A stretch of 64,000 nucleotides of DNA from Alphaproteobacteria bacterium. Lineage in GTDB: Bacteria > Pseudomonadota > Alphaproteobacteria > Rhizobiales > Xanthobacteraceae. The notes beneath the pieces were generated by a model. It searched no databases. It saw nothing but the letters and a program-made list of their open reading frames with translations, and was not told the origin of the DNA. Position 1 is the first letter of the stretch. Each line of letters starts with the position of its first letter. Below are positions 1 through 8,645 of this stretch, piece after piece. A program made the position numbers and the translations under genes. The stretch lies in the NCBI GenBank assembly GCA_016869215.1, contig VGEP01000017.1:1-64000 (forward strand), in the 5' to 3' direction.

Positions 1-326
1 GCGCTCCCGGCCGTTGCCGCGCCGAGACATCGATCTTTGGGCGTGGCCTGCGGCGCGAAGGATTTCGGGACGGGCTGGACCGGCGTCCGCGCCAATTCGT
101 TGCGCAGCGCCGAATGGGTGCTGTGCGGCTGCATCGACTGGAGCACGAACGTGCTTCGCTTGCCGTTTTGCGCGTGAGCTTCGGTGGCCGCCATCAGCAG
201 CACCGCGGCCAGCAACGCGCCGCCGGGAATCCGGCGCCGCCAACGCCCCGATGCGCGGCGCCTTGCGTTCGTGGCACCGGCCGCCATTGCGGACCGGCAT
301 TCCGGAGTTTGGCGCGCCCGCGGCAT
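1..326 (-). CDS. Exported hypothetical protein, 3' end outside the window
   Basis: This reading frame enters from the left edge and stays open. Its ATG at 326 has a purine-rich ribosome-binding site (GGGAGGG) about five bases upstream on the minus strand. The first 50 residues look like a long signal peptide: an Arg-rich stretch (RRRIPGG), a hydrophobic core (ALLAAVLLMAAT) and an A-H-A cleavage site before QNGKRSTFVLQSM. An internal Met at residue 14 is an alternative start. About 108 residues are visible, with the C-terminus missing. I recognise no family. It is transcribed divergently from ssrA, and CtrA-like sites lie between them. Confidence 0.55.
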   Translation of the reverse strand, partial: MPRARQTPECRSAMAAGATNARRRASGRWRRRIPGGALLAAVLLMAATEAHAQNGKRSTFVLQSMQPHSTHSALRNELARTPVQPVPKSFAPQATPKDRCLGAATAGS

Positions 327-418
327 GGTCGCCCTCCCTCGATCCCCAACCGTTGCTCGCGTCCCATCCCCCGATGGGACGTCGCTGGCCTCCTCCCAAT
401 CCACATCCGCCGCTTGGA

Positions 419-500
419 TTAACCATTCTTGCCCGCGCCGCCCCCTTCCGGGCAAGGCTTTGCAGAGCCGTCCGTTAACCTAAATGCCGAGATGGTTAAC
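419..500. promoter_or_regulatory. Cluster of CtrA-like TTAACC motifs between divergent genes
   Basis: The 8-mer TTAACCAT occurs at 419-426 on the plus strand and again at 492-499 on the minus strand. A third copy, TTAACC, lies at 475-480. The last two form a perfect inverted repeat GTTAACC/GGTTAAC (474-480 and 494-500). TTAACCAT and TTAA-N7-TTAA are established CtrA recognition forms in alphaproteobacteria, so cell-cycle control of ssrA or of the exported-protein gene is a reasonable inference. This is motif evidence only. Confidence 0.4.
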
Positions 501-574
501 GCCGGCCGGGCGCATCGAATCCGCTCCCGTCAGAGGGCACTACCTTCCTCAACCTTCTGGACCTATATTCCGGG

Positions 575-905
575 GTGCCGGCGCAAGCCGGCTATGGCGA
601 TAAACGTGCGTCGGAATAAACCTTTCGGACCCGGGGGCAGTACCCGGCGCCTCCACCCGAGCCCAGAACCAGCCTGAGATGGGGCTGGGTTCCGGCGGGG
701 GCGAAATAGGATCGACGAGGGCGTAAAGGACGTGCTTTTGCCCGTTGTGGCTCCGTCGTTATCGGGCCAAATCATAGTTGCCAACGACAACTATGCTCCG
801 GTTGCTCAGGCCGCGTAATGCGGTTTGAAAGACCGATCCAAGTCCTGACGGGTTAAGCTCCGTCAGGCGGGGTCCGGAGGCACCTGGCAACAGAAGCCTC
901 CACTT
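575..905 (+). ncRNA. ssrA: Circularly permuted two-piece tmRNA
   Basis: The acceptor piece comes first: a T-arm (CCGGG 631-635, loop GGCAGTA, CCCGG 643-647) followed by CGCCTCC (648-654) and ACC. After an intervening hairpin segment (about 658-696) the coding piece begins with GGGGGCG (697-703), which can pair with CGCCTCC to rebuild a 7-bp acceptor stem with one G-U pair. The tag is at 780-818 (ANDNYAPVAQAA, stop TAA). Later pseudoknot hairpins include CCTGACGG/CCGTCAGG (844-867) and GGAGGC/GCCTCC near 875-900. In alphaproteobacteria the precursor is processed into two RNAs that act with SmpB in trans-translation to rescue stalled ribosomes. A possible -10 box (TATATT, 564-569) lies just upstream. 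The outer ends are approximate. Confidence 0.93.
780..818 (+). other. tmRNA-encoded proteolysis tag frame
   Basis: Starting at the resume codon GCC, the frame reads A-N-D-N-Y-A-P-V-A-Q-A-A and then TAA. The C-terminal hydrophobic pair (AA) is the ClpX recognition end. The AND(N) start matches the part of alphaproteobacterial tags bound by SspB, whose gene lies at 4.25 kb. The tag start overlaps an 8-bp inverted repeat (773-780 with 788-795) that can present the resume codon in a hairpin. Confidence 0.9.
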
Positions 906-1023
906 TATCTTCCCGCTCCTCTCCTTTCCTTCCGGCGTCACGCGGCGCGCCGGCGCCCGGCGATTGTCCGTTCACATTCTCCGGCGGCCCGCTACTCTGC
1001 GCGCCCAACGGGAGGACGCCACC

Positions 1024-1050
1024 ATGACAACAGGCGCGAGAACGCCGTGA
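1024..1050 (+). other. Eight-codon leader frame overlapping the tctB start
   Basis: An ATG at 1024 follows a good ribosome-binding site (GGGAGG about ten bases upstream) but encodes only MTTGARTP before TGA. That stop overlaps the tctB GTG (GTGA, 1047-1050). This may be a coupling minicistron, or the original tctB start displaced by a one-base indel. The strong ribosome-binding site belongs to this ATG, not to the GTG. Confidence 0.4.
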
Positions 1051-1520
1051 GCCTGCGCGCGCGCATCCACAGTCCGCAGGACGTGGCCGCCGGATTGCTG
1101 TTCGTGGCCATCGGCATTGCCACCGTCGTCGCCGCGCTCGACTACCCGATGGGCACGGTGCGCCGCTTCGGGCCCGGCTATTTCCCGGTCCTGCTCGGCG
1201 TCCTGCTCGCGCTGCTCGGCGCAGCCGTCGCGATCAAGGGAATTGCCGTGCGGATCGAAGACGCCGAGCCGATCGGCCCCTGGGCGCTGCGCCCGCTGAT
1301 CCTGATCGCAGCAGCCGTGATCGCGTTCGCGCTGCTGGTGCGGCCGCTCGGGCTTACCGTCGCCACCGTTGCGCTGGTCGTGATCAGTTCGCTGGCCGGC
1401 GGACGCTTCAGCCTGAAGCGGGTGATCGCGCTATCGGTCGCGCTGGTCGCGCTGTCGGCCGCGATCTTCATCTTTACGCTCGGATTGCCCTTCAATCTCT
1501 GGCCCGCCCTATGGAACTGA
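1047..1520 (+). CDS. tctB: Tripartite tricarboxylate transporter, TctB small membrane subunit
   Basis: This is a 157-residue membrane protein with four predicted hydrophobic segments (about 13-32, 45-65, 82-100 and 128-150), the length and layout of TctB subunits of the Na+-dependent TTT carboxylate transporters. The conserved early run of the family is visible as RRFGPGYFPVLLG. It sits in the inner membrane with TctA and depends on a periplasmic TctC. It overlaps tctA by 10 bp and tctC follows, a complete operon. The GTG start overlaps the stop of an eight-codon leader frame. Confidence 0.85.
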   Translation: MSLRARIHSPQDVAAGLLFVAIGIATVVAALDYPMGTVRRFGPGYFPVLLGVLLALLGAAVAIKGIAVRIEDAEPIGPWALRPLILIAAAVIAFALLVRPLGLTVATVALVVISSLAGGRFSLKRVIALSVALVALSAAIFIFTLGLPFNLWPALWN

Positions 1521-3034
1521 TCGGCAATCTCGCGCTCGGCTTCGGCGTCGCGCTGTCGCCGATGACGCTGCTGTATTGCTTGATCGGCGTCACCGCCGGC
1601 ACGCTCATCGGCGTGCTGCCCGGCATCGGCCCGATCGCAACCGTCGGCATGCTTCTGCCGATCACGTTCCACCTGCCGCCGGTCCAGGCGATCATCATGC
1701 TCGCCGGCATCTACTACGGCGCGATGTACGGCGGCTCGACCACGGCGATCCTGCTCAAGCTGCCGGGGACCGCCGCTTCCGCGGTCGCCTGCATCGAAGG
1801 CTATCCGATGGCGCAACAGGGGCGCGCCGGGCCCGCGCTGGTGATGACCACGCTCGCGTCGTTCTTCGGCGCCTGCGTCGCCATTATCATTGTCGGCGCG
1901 TTCGCGCCGCCACTGGCGCAATTCGCGCTGGAGTTCGGCTCGCCCGAATTCTTCTCCCTGATGCTGGTCGGCCTGATCGCGGCGGCCGTGCTGGCGCACG
2001 GCTCGCTGCTCAAAGGCCTGGCGATGGCGGTGCTGGGCCTGATCCTGGGAATGGTCGGCCAGGACGTCAGCACCGGCTTTCCGCGTTTCACCTTCGGCCT
2101 CGGCGAATTGTACGAAGGCGTGAAGTTCGTGATCGTCGTGGTCGGCCTGTTCGGGCTGGCCGAGATCGTCCACAACATCGGCCTTGGCGACAAGCGCGAG
2201 ATCTACGCCAAGAAGGTGCCGCTGCGCGAGCTGATCCCGTTGCGGCGCGATCTGCGCGTCTCGTTCTGGCCGATGGTGCGCGGCACCGGCATCGGCGCGG
2301 TGATCGGCATCCTGCCGGGCGCGGGGCCTGCAATCAGCGCATTTGCGTCCTACGCCGTCGAGAAGCGCATCGCCAAGGACCCGTCGGAATTCGGCAAGGG
2401 CTCGATGGCGGGACTGGTCGCGCCCGAGGCCGCCAACAATTCAACCGCGCAGACTGCGTTCATTCCGACGCTGACGCTCGGCGTGCCGGGCGACGCCACC
2501 ACGGCGATCATTCTCGGCGCCATGCTGATCCACGGCATCGTGCCGGGCCCGAAGATCGTCACCGAGGCGCCGGAACTGTTCTGGGGCCTGATCGCAAGCT
2601 TCTGGATCGGCAACCTGATGCTGCTGGTGCTCAACCTGCCGTTCATCGGGCTGTGGGTACGGCTCTTGAGCATTCCCTACCAGATCCTGTTCCCGAGCAT
2701 CCTGCTGTTCGTCTGCATCGGCGTGTTCAGCCTCAACAACGAACCTGCCGACGTGATCATGGCGGCGGCGTTCGGGATCATCGGCTACGTCTTTCTCAAA
2801 CTGGGATGCGAAGCCGCACCCCTGCTGCTGGGATTGATTCTGGGGCCGATGGTGGAGGAAAATCTCCGCCGCTCGCTCCAGTTGTCGCGGGGCGACCCGA
2901 TGATTTTCCTGACGCGGCCGATCAGCCTGACTTTTTTGATCGCCGGAGTGTTTCTGATCTTGCTGGTGGTCGTTCCGGCGCTTCGCAAGCCAAGGAAGGA
3001 CCCGACCATTGCCGCAGGCTCGAAGGAGTCCTGA
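1511..3034 (+). CDS. tctA: Tripartite tricarboxylate transporter, TctA large permease subunit
   Basis: This 507-residue polytopic permease has the usual TctA length. Near the N-terminus it shows the family run GTLIGVLPGIGPIATVGMLLP and the segment YYGAMYGGSTTAILLKLPG. A second half-repeat carries IGILPGAGPAISAFASYAVE and ALTLGVPGD-type sequence (LTLGVPGDATTAIILGA). About twelve membrane segments are predicted. With TctB it forms the inner-membrane channel, and substrate is delivered by the periplasmic TctC product encoded next. The substrate is probably a di- or tricarboxylate but cannot be read from sequence. Confidence 0.93.
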   Translation: MELIGNLALGFGVALSPMTLLYCLIGVTAGTLIGVLPGIGPIATVGMLLPITFHLPPVQAIIMLAGIYYGAMYGGSTTAILLKLPGTAASAVACIEGYPMAQQGRAGPALVMTTLASFFGACVAIIIVGAFAPPLAQFALEFGSPEFFSLMLVGLIAAAVLAHGSLLKGLAMAVLGLILGMVGQDVSTGFPRFTFGLGELYEGVKFVIVVVGLFGLAEIVHNIGLGDKREIYAKKVPLRELIPLRRDLRVSFWPMVRGTGIGAVIGILPGAGPAISAFASYAVEKRIAKDPSEFGKGSMAGLVAPEAANNSTAQTAFIPTLTLGVPGDATTAIILGAMLIHGIVPGPKIVTEAPELFWGLIASFWIGNLMLLVLNLPFIGLWVRLLSIPYQILFPSILLFVCIGVFSLNNEPADVIMAAAFGIIGYVFLKLGCEAAPLLLGLILGPMVEENLRRSLQLSRGDPMIFLTRPISLTFLIAGVFLILLVVVPALRKPRKDPTIAAGSKES

Positions 3035-3098
3035 CGGAAACGCAACCAAGCGGCGTCCAATGAAGGCGCTGTCGTCAACCAGGGGAGGCTCGACGTCC

Positions 3099-4073
3099 AT
3101 GACCAACCGCTCCAATTGGGCCATGCTGGCCGCTGCCGCCGTCGCAGGCTGGCTCGCCGCCGGAAGCGCTTCGGCCTATCCGACCAAGCCGATCACATTG
3201 ATCGTCCCCTTCCCGCCCGGCGGATCGACCGACATCGTCGGCCGCATCATTGCCGAGGGCTTGAGCAAGGAACTCGGCCAGTCGGTGGTGGTCGACAACC
3301 GCGGCGGCGCGGGCGGCACGGTCGGCACCACGGCGGTCGCGAAGGCCGCGCCGGACGGCTACACGCTCGGCATCGGCTCGACCAGCAGCCACGCCGTCGG
3401 TCCCGCGACGCTTCCGAAGGTCGCCTACAACGCGGTCAAGGACTTCGCCCCGATCAGCCTCGTCGGCGAGACCCCGTATGTGCTCGCGGTCAGCCCGAAA
3501 GTCACGGCCAAGACGGTCGCCGAATTGATCGCGCTCGCCAAATCGAAGCCCGGACAGTTGAACTACGGCTCAGCCGGCGCGGGCAGCACCACGCATCTGG
3601 CGGGCGCCATGTTCGCGGCCGCCGCCGGCCTGAAGATGGAGCACATCGCCTACAAGGGTAACGGACCCGCGACCAAGGCGCTGATGAGCGGCGAGGTCGA
3701 ACTGCTGATGGGCAGCATGCCGGCGGTCTTAAGCCAGATCAAAGGCGGCACGATCCGCGCGCTCGCCGTCGGCACCGTGAAGCGGTCGCCCGCCCTGCCC
3801 GACGTTCCGACTATGCGGGAGGCGGGCGTTGCGGGCTATGAAGCCTCGCTGTGGCTCGGTCTGGTCGCGCCGGCCGGCGTTCCCCAGGCCGTCGTGACCC
3901 GCCTCAATCAGGCGGTCCACAAGGTGGTCAGCGATCCGGAGGTGGCCAAGCGCCTGCAGGCCACGGGCACGGAACCGCGGATCAACACCCCGGCCGAGTT
4001 CGCCAAGCAGGTGCAGGACGATCTCGCCAAATACACCAAGATCGCGAAGGACATCGGCGCCGGCGGAAGCTGA
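3099..4073 (+). CDS. tctC: TctC/Bug-family periplasmic carboxylate-binding protein
   Basis: A 324-residue secreted receptor. The ATG at 3099 follows GGGGAGG with about ten bases of spacing, better placed than upstream in-frame ATGs, and gives a clean signal peptide (MLAAAAVAGWLAAGSASA). The mature part starts YPTKPITLIVPFPPGGSTD, the hallmark of Bug proteins, with later family motifs VVDNRGGAGGTVG and APDGYTLG. It completes the tctB-tctA-tctC operon and should hand a carboxylate to the TctAB permease. A strong GC-rich hairpin follows the stop. Confidence 0.9.
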   Translation: MTNRSNWAMLAAAAVAGWLAAGSASAYPTKPITLIVPFPPGGSTDIVGRIIAEGLSKELGQSVVVDNRGGAGGTVGTTAVAKAAPDGYTLGIGSTSSHAVGPATLPKVAYNAVKDFAPISLVGETPYVLAVSPKVTAKTVAELIALAKSKPGQLNYGSAGAGSTTHLAGAMFAAAAGLKMEHIAYKGNGPATKALMSGEVELLMGSMPAVLSQIKGGTIRALAVGTVKRSPALPDVPTMREAGVAGYEASLWLGLVAPAGVPQAVVTRLNQAVHKVVSDPEVAKRLQATGTEPRINTPAEFAKQVQDDLAKYTKIAKDIGAGGS

Positions 4074-4093
4074 GGCCGGGACTTCGCTGCCGG

Positions 4094-4130
4094 GGCGCGC
4101 CGCATCCCAAACCGGGACGCGCGGCGCGCC
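4094..4130 (+). terminator. Hairpin after tctC
   Basis: Perfect 10-bp arms GGCGCGCCGC (4094-4103) and GCGGCGCGCC (4121-4130) enclose an inner CCC/GGG pair. It lies 20 bp beyond the tctC stop. There is no U-tract, so it may act as a transcript-end stabiliser rather than a classical intrinsic terminator. Confidence 0.5.
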
Positions 4131-4250
4131 TCCGGCGGCTTCTGTGCATGCCTTGCGTTCGAGGGGGGATGCGGCTGGCATTGGCGGACCGGCCGCCCCA
4201 CATTATGGGTTGATTCGAACGGTCGGCCCCTCGATGGCTACAAGCGACCC

Positions 4251-4873
4251 ATGCCCGTAGACCACATCCGCTACGACATTCTGGCCCAGGAAGCCCTGCG
4301 CGGATTGGTGCGCCATGTGCTCACCGACGCCGCCAAGGAAGGCCTGCCGGGCGACCACCATTTCTTCGTCACTTTCGATACGCGCGCGGCCGGCGTGAAA
4401 CTGTCGCCGCGCCTGCTGGAGCAGTACCCGGAGGAAATGACGGTCGTTCTTCAACACCAGTTCTGGGACCTGAAAGTCACCGACGAAGCCTTCGAAGTGG
4501 GCCTGTCGTTCGGCGGCGTGGCCGAGCGGCTCTACGTGCCGTTTTCCGCGGTCAAAAGCTTCGTCGACCCGTCGGTAAAATTCGCGCTGCAATTCGAGAC
4601 CCTGGTGGAAGGCAAGCCGGCCGCAACCGAGGCCGCCGCCGAGACGCAGGACAAGGACAAGCCGGCCGACGAGGTTTCGCCCGCCGCCCGCAAGCCCGCG
4701 CGCCGCGATCCGGCCCGTCAGAGCCTCGCCCGCACCAGCGTGCCCAGCACGCCGCTGCCGGCGTCCGCGCCTGCCGCGGGCGGCAACACCGAACCGCCGA
4801 CGCCGCCCGAAGGCGCGCCGGGCGGCGCCCAAGGCGGCGCCGAAGTGGTCCGCCTCGACCGCTTCCGGAAAAA

Positions 4874-4877
<4 letters not shown>
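4251..4877 (+). CDS. sspB: SspB-family ClpXP adaptor
   Basis: This 208-residue protein has the alphaproteobacterial SspB fold in its first ~115 residues (start [20 protein letters not shown], motif [19 protein letters not shown], then [20 protein letters not shown]). A Pro/Ala-rich disordered linker follows, and a short conserved tail [11 protein letters not shown], the kind of C-terminal peptide that docks on ClpX. The family delivers ssrA-tagged and some other substrates to ClpXP in the cytoplasm. It overlaps fumC by 4 bp (ATGA). No strong ribosome-binding site is visible. An upstream ATG at 4233 is out of frame. Confidence 0.9.
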
Positions 4878-6328
<1,451 letters not shown>

Positions 6329-6383
6329 GGACAGAGGGCGTAGACCTACAAGGTCGTGAAATCCGGTGTTCGCTCCCGTCACT

Positions 6384-6410
6384 TGTCCGCGCTGTGCGGC
6401 GGACAGTTTT
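6384..6410 (+). terminator. Rho-independent terminator of sspB-fumC
   Basis: Arms TGTCCGC (6384-6390) and GCGGACA (6399-6405) with an 8-base loop are followed by GTTTT. It lies about 55 bp after the fumC stop and before the convergent gene ending at 6454. Confidence 0.65.
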
Positions 6411-6453
6411 CATGACCCGTAGACAACCGAGACGATGAACGCCGCGCAATCAT

Positions 6454-6822
6454 TCACGGGTCGAATGTCACCATCACCTTTCTTGGTGGGCCGTCGAACG
6501 GACTGACGATTTCTCCGATGAAGCCACGTTTGAGGCAGTTTTCTACGATGGAGTCGGCATAAGGAGCCTGCACGGCGGCTTCGGTGATCCGGCCCCTGTT
6601 GCCATCGACGACGACGCTCATCCTGACGGCTCCACGTTTTGGCATCTGAAGCAACTGAAAGCAGTTTTTGGCCTTCGTCTCGCCGCGCCGCAGAGCAATT
6701 TCGAATTGTGCAACCACATCGCTGTTCAGATTTTTCATCCATGCACGGTCCCATGCGGCCGAAGCAGGGACGGTACCGACAATCACAACCGTCCATAACG
6801 TCAGACAAAATTTCCGATTCAT
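6454..6822 (-). CDS. Small secreted protein, possible TonB-like C-terminal fold
   Basis: 122 residues from an ATG at 6822 with GGGGAGA six bases upstream. A signal peptide is clear (MNRKFCLTLWTVVIVGTVPASA, cleaved before AWDRAWM). The C-terminal half contains VRMSVVVDGNRGRITEAAVQ, a Cys, and a last strand KVMVTFDP. This spacing resembles the TonB or AgmX/PglI-type C-terminal domain, in which a dGrV-like turn precedes a cysteine-containing helix. That match is by eye and weak. The gene stands alone on the minus strand between fumC and DUF4169. Confidence 0.6.
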   Translation of the reverse strand: MNRKFCLTLWTVVIVGTVPASAAWDRAWMKNLNSDVVAQFEIALRRGETKAKNCFQLLQMPKRGAVRMSVVVDGNRGRITEAAVQAPYADSIVENCLKRGFIGEIVSPFDGPPRKVMVTFDP

Positions 6823-7065
6823 TATGCGTCTCCCCAATTGCTCGGACGGCTCGCTCGCAAGCTATCCGAACCAAGCACCGAAGCAAGTTCTCGGGTGCGG
6901 TTTGGGATGCACTGCGTCACTAGCCGCCACACGACTGCGAGGGGCTGCCGAGCATGCAAAAACACCACCGCTGCGCACGCGGCGCACGGGCGGTCTGTTC
7001 GGGTTTGCCCCGCTCCACCCGAGCGCCACGCCGCAATCTCTTGCGTCAGTCGTGCACAAATTCTG

Positions 7066-7656
7066 TCAATCGCGCTTGTAAACGGCGATGAACTGGTTGT
7101 CGGTTTTTGGCCGGTATTTGACGTCGAAGTGAGCTTTCGCCGGAACAAGATTGCAGGTGCTGCCCGGCGTCTGCATGCGGTCGATATCGTAGGTCCGCCA
7201 GGCGCTGCCTTTTGTCATGTCCACATCGAGCTCGAATTTCAGATCGGGCGAGGACTTGGAACCTTCCGCGTATTTCCAGCAGAATGCATATTGGAAGTCC
7301 GGCTTCATATTCACCACCTTCCATTCGCCCGAACCCCAGCGATAGCGGAAATTCACCGCCCGATTGGTTTCGTTGTGAAGGCAGGCACATCCATGGGTAT
7401 TCCGATTGTCCGCGCCCTTGCTCGGGGCCGGCTGCGGCGGCCGGGCCTTCGCGCAGACGTTTGGACAGTGGCCGCCCGTTCTGCAACCGCTGCAATCGAT
7501 GAGCGAAGCCAGACGAAAGTGTGCATTCCCGTTCTCGGCACGAACTGTCTGAACCATGTCCATCGCCGAAGCATCTTTCATGGTCATGGCGAACGCCGCG
7601 GTCAGCGCGCATCCGAGCACGACCGCGGCAATCGTCAACCCGATACGATGATTCAT
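7066..7656 (-). CDS. Secreted cysteine-rich protein of unknown function
   Basis: 196 residues from an ATG at 7656 with GGGAGAG about eight bases upstream. The signal peptide is MNHRIGLTIAAVVLGCALTA followed by AFA. The mature part has a Cys cluster (DCSGCRTGGHCPNVCAKARP), then CACLHNET, and a C-terminal beta-rich domain with FRYRWGSGEWKVVNM and two further Cys residues (FCWKY, STCNL). The roughly even cysteine count suggests disulfides in the periplasm or outside the cell. I do not recognise the family. It is flanked by about 500 bp of apparently noncoding DNA upstream. Confidence 0.6.
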   Translation of the reverse strand: MNHRIGLTIAAVVLGCALTAAFAMTMKDASAMDMVQTVRAENGNAHFRLASLIDCSGCRTGGHCPNVCAKARPPQPAPSKGADNRNTHGCACLHNETNRAVNFRYRWGSGEWKVVNMKPDFQYAFCWKYAEGSKSSPDLKFELDVDMTKGSAWRTYDIDRMQTPGSTCNLVPAKAHFDVKYRPKTDNQFIAVYKRD

Positions 7657-8166
7657 CGTGTCTCTCCCTTTCTGAACGAATCGATTCGTCATGCAGCGCA
7701 CGTGAATCACGCGCGCCGTCGAAGCGCCGGACGAGAAAGGCGGCCGGTTCACGAAGGTTGAGGCCTGCCGATGGCACACGAGCCTTTGGAAATCTGAATA
7801 GATGGCGCGCTCGGCTACATCGCCATCTTCAACGCGGAATATGAGCCAGCCTAATCCTCTTTTCGATTGCGGCAAAGACGATGTCGGCACCCTTCGATCT
7901 CGGAACGAAACAGTCCGGAGCCTCCGCGGCACGTGCGATTTGAGTCAAAAGCCGAATTCAAAAATGGGCGGCCGAGCGCCGGCAGCGAACACAGGCGGCC
8001 GATGCCGGCCGCGCCCGCAGCCAATCGCGGCAGACAGCGGCTTTTCCCCAGCGTCGGCAGGCGCCCCGGCCGCCACGCCGGTGCCACGCTCTCGGCGCAA
8101 TTGTCGCGGACATTGCGGACTTACCGCCGCTTGCACCAACGAATTCGGTTTCCTCGAGGTCGGGTC
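7657..8166. other. Intergenic stretch with no recognised gene
   Basis: About 510 bp between the divergent secreted-protein and DUF4169 genes. Frames that cross it translate into Arg/Pro/Ala-rich sequence without family features. It must hold promoters for both neighbours, but I see no convincing -35/-10 pair or large repeat. Confidence 0.5.
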
Positions 8167-8355
8167 ATGGCTGAGATCGTCAACTTGCGGCTCGCCCGCA
8201 AGCGCGCCGAACGCGGCAAGGCCGACGCGCAGGCCGCCGAGAACCGGGCCGTCCACGGCGTTCCGAAGCGGACGCGCGAGCGCTCCGAAGCGGAACGCGC
8301 CAGTACCGAACGAAAGCTCGATCAGCATCGCATCGAACCGGGGGATCGCGAATGA
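8167..8355 (+). CDS. DUF4169 family protein
   Basis: A 62-residue highly charged protein: MAEIVNLRLARKRAERGKAD, then AENRAVHGVPKRTRERSEAE. The start and the 'N-R-x-x-x-G-x-x-K' helix are characteristic of DUF4169, a small alphaproteobacterial family of unknown function usually found beside fumC and an RHH gene. The ATG at 8167 follows GAGGTCGGG. Longer in-frame readings upstream are low-complexity and rejected. The stop overlaps the next ATG (ATGA, 8352). Confidence 0.85.
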   Translation: MAEIVNLRLARKRAERGKADAQAAENRAVHGVPKRTRERSEAERASTERKLDQHRIEPGDRE

Positions 8356-8645
8356 AATCGCCGGTCATCAAGCGCTCGATCATCGTTGCAGGCCACAAGA
8401 CCAGCGTCAGCCTGGAGGACGCGTTCTGGAAGGCGCTCAAGGAGATTGCCGGCGACCGTCACGTGACGCTGTCCGATCTGGTGTCGTCGATCGACACCGG
8501 CCGCCAGCAGGGCAACCTGTCGTCCGCGATCCGGCTGTTCGTGCTCGATCACTACCGCTCGCACGCACGGCCCGAACGCGACGCCGCCGTGCCGCACGAG
8601 GCGATGGCGAACCGTCCGGCGACGTCAGTTCTGCGCGCCGATTAG
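8352..8645 (+). CDS. Ribbon-helix-helix domain protein (RHH_4 type)
   Basis: 97 residues. The first 70 form a ribbon-helix-helix-like domain: KRSIIVAGHKTSVSLEDAFW supplies the strand and first helix, and HVTLSDLVSSID the second helix region. This family (RHH_4) is common in alphaproteobacteria beside DUF4169 and fumC. It is a likely DNA-binding regulator with unknown targets. It is translationally coupled to DUF4169 by a 4-bp overlap. Its last 21 bp overlap the 3' end of the convergent AsmA-like gene. Confidence 0.8.
   Translation: MKSPVIKRSIIVAGHKTSVSLEDAFWKALKEIAGDRHVTLSDLVSSIDTGRQQGNLSSAIRLFVLDHYRSHARPERDAAVPHEAMANRPATSVLRAD

Noticed and set aside
14-478. Plus-strand open frame near the left edge
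   Set aside because: The opposite strand has a signal peptide and ribosome-binding site. The plus frame has neither.
773-867. Isolated inverted repeats as protein operators
   Set aside because: They are internal stems of the tmRNA gene.
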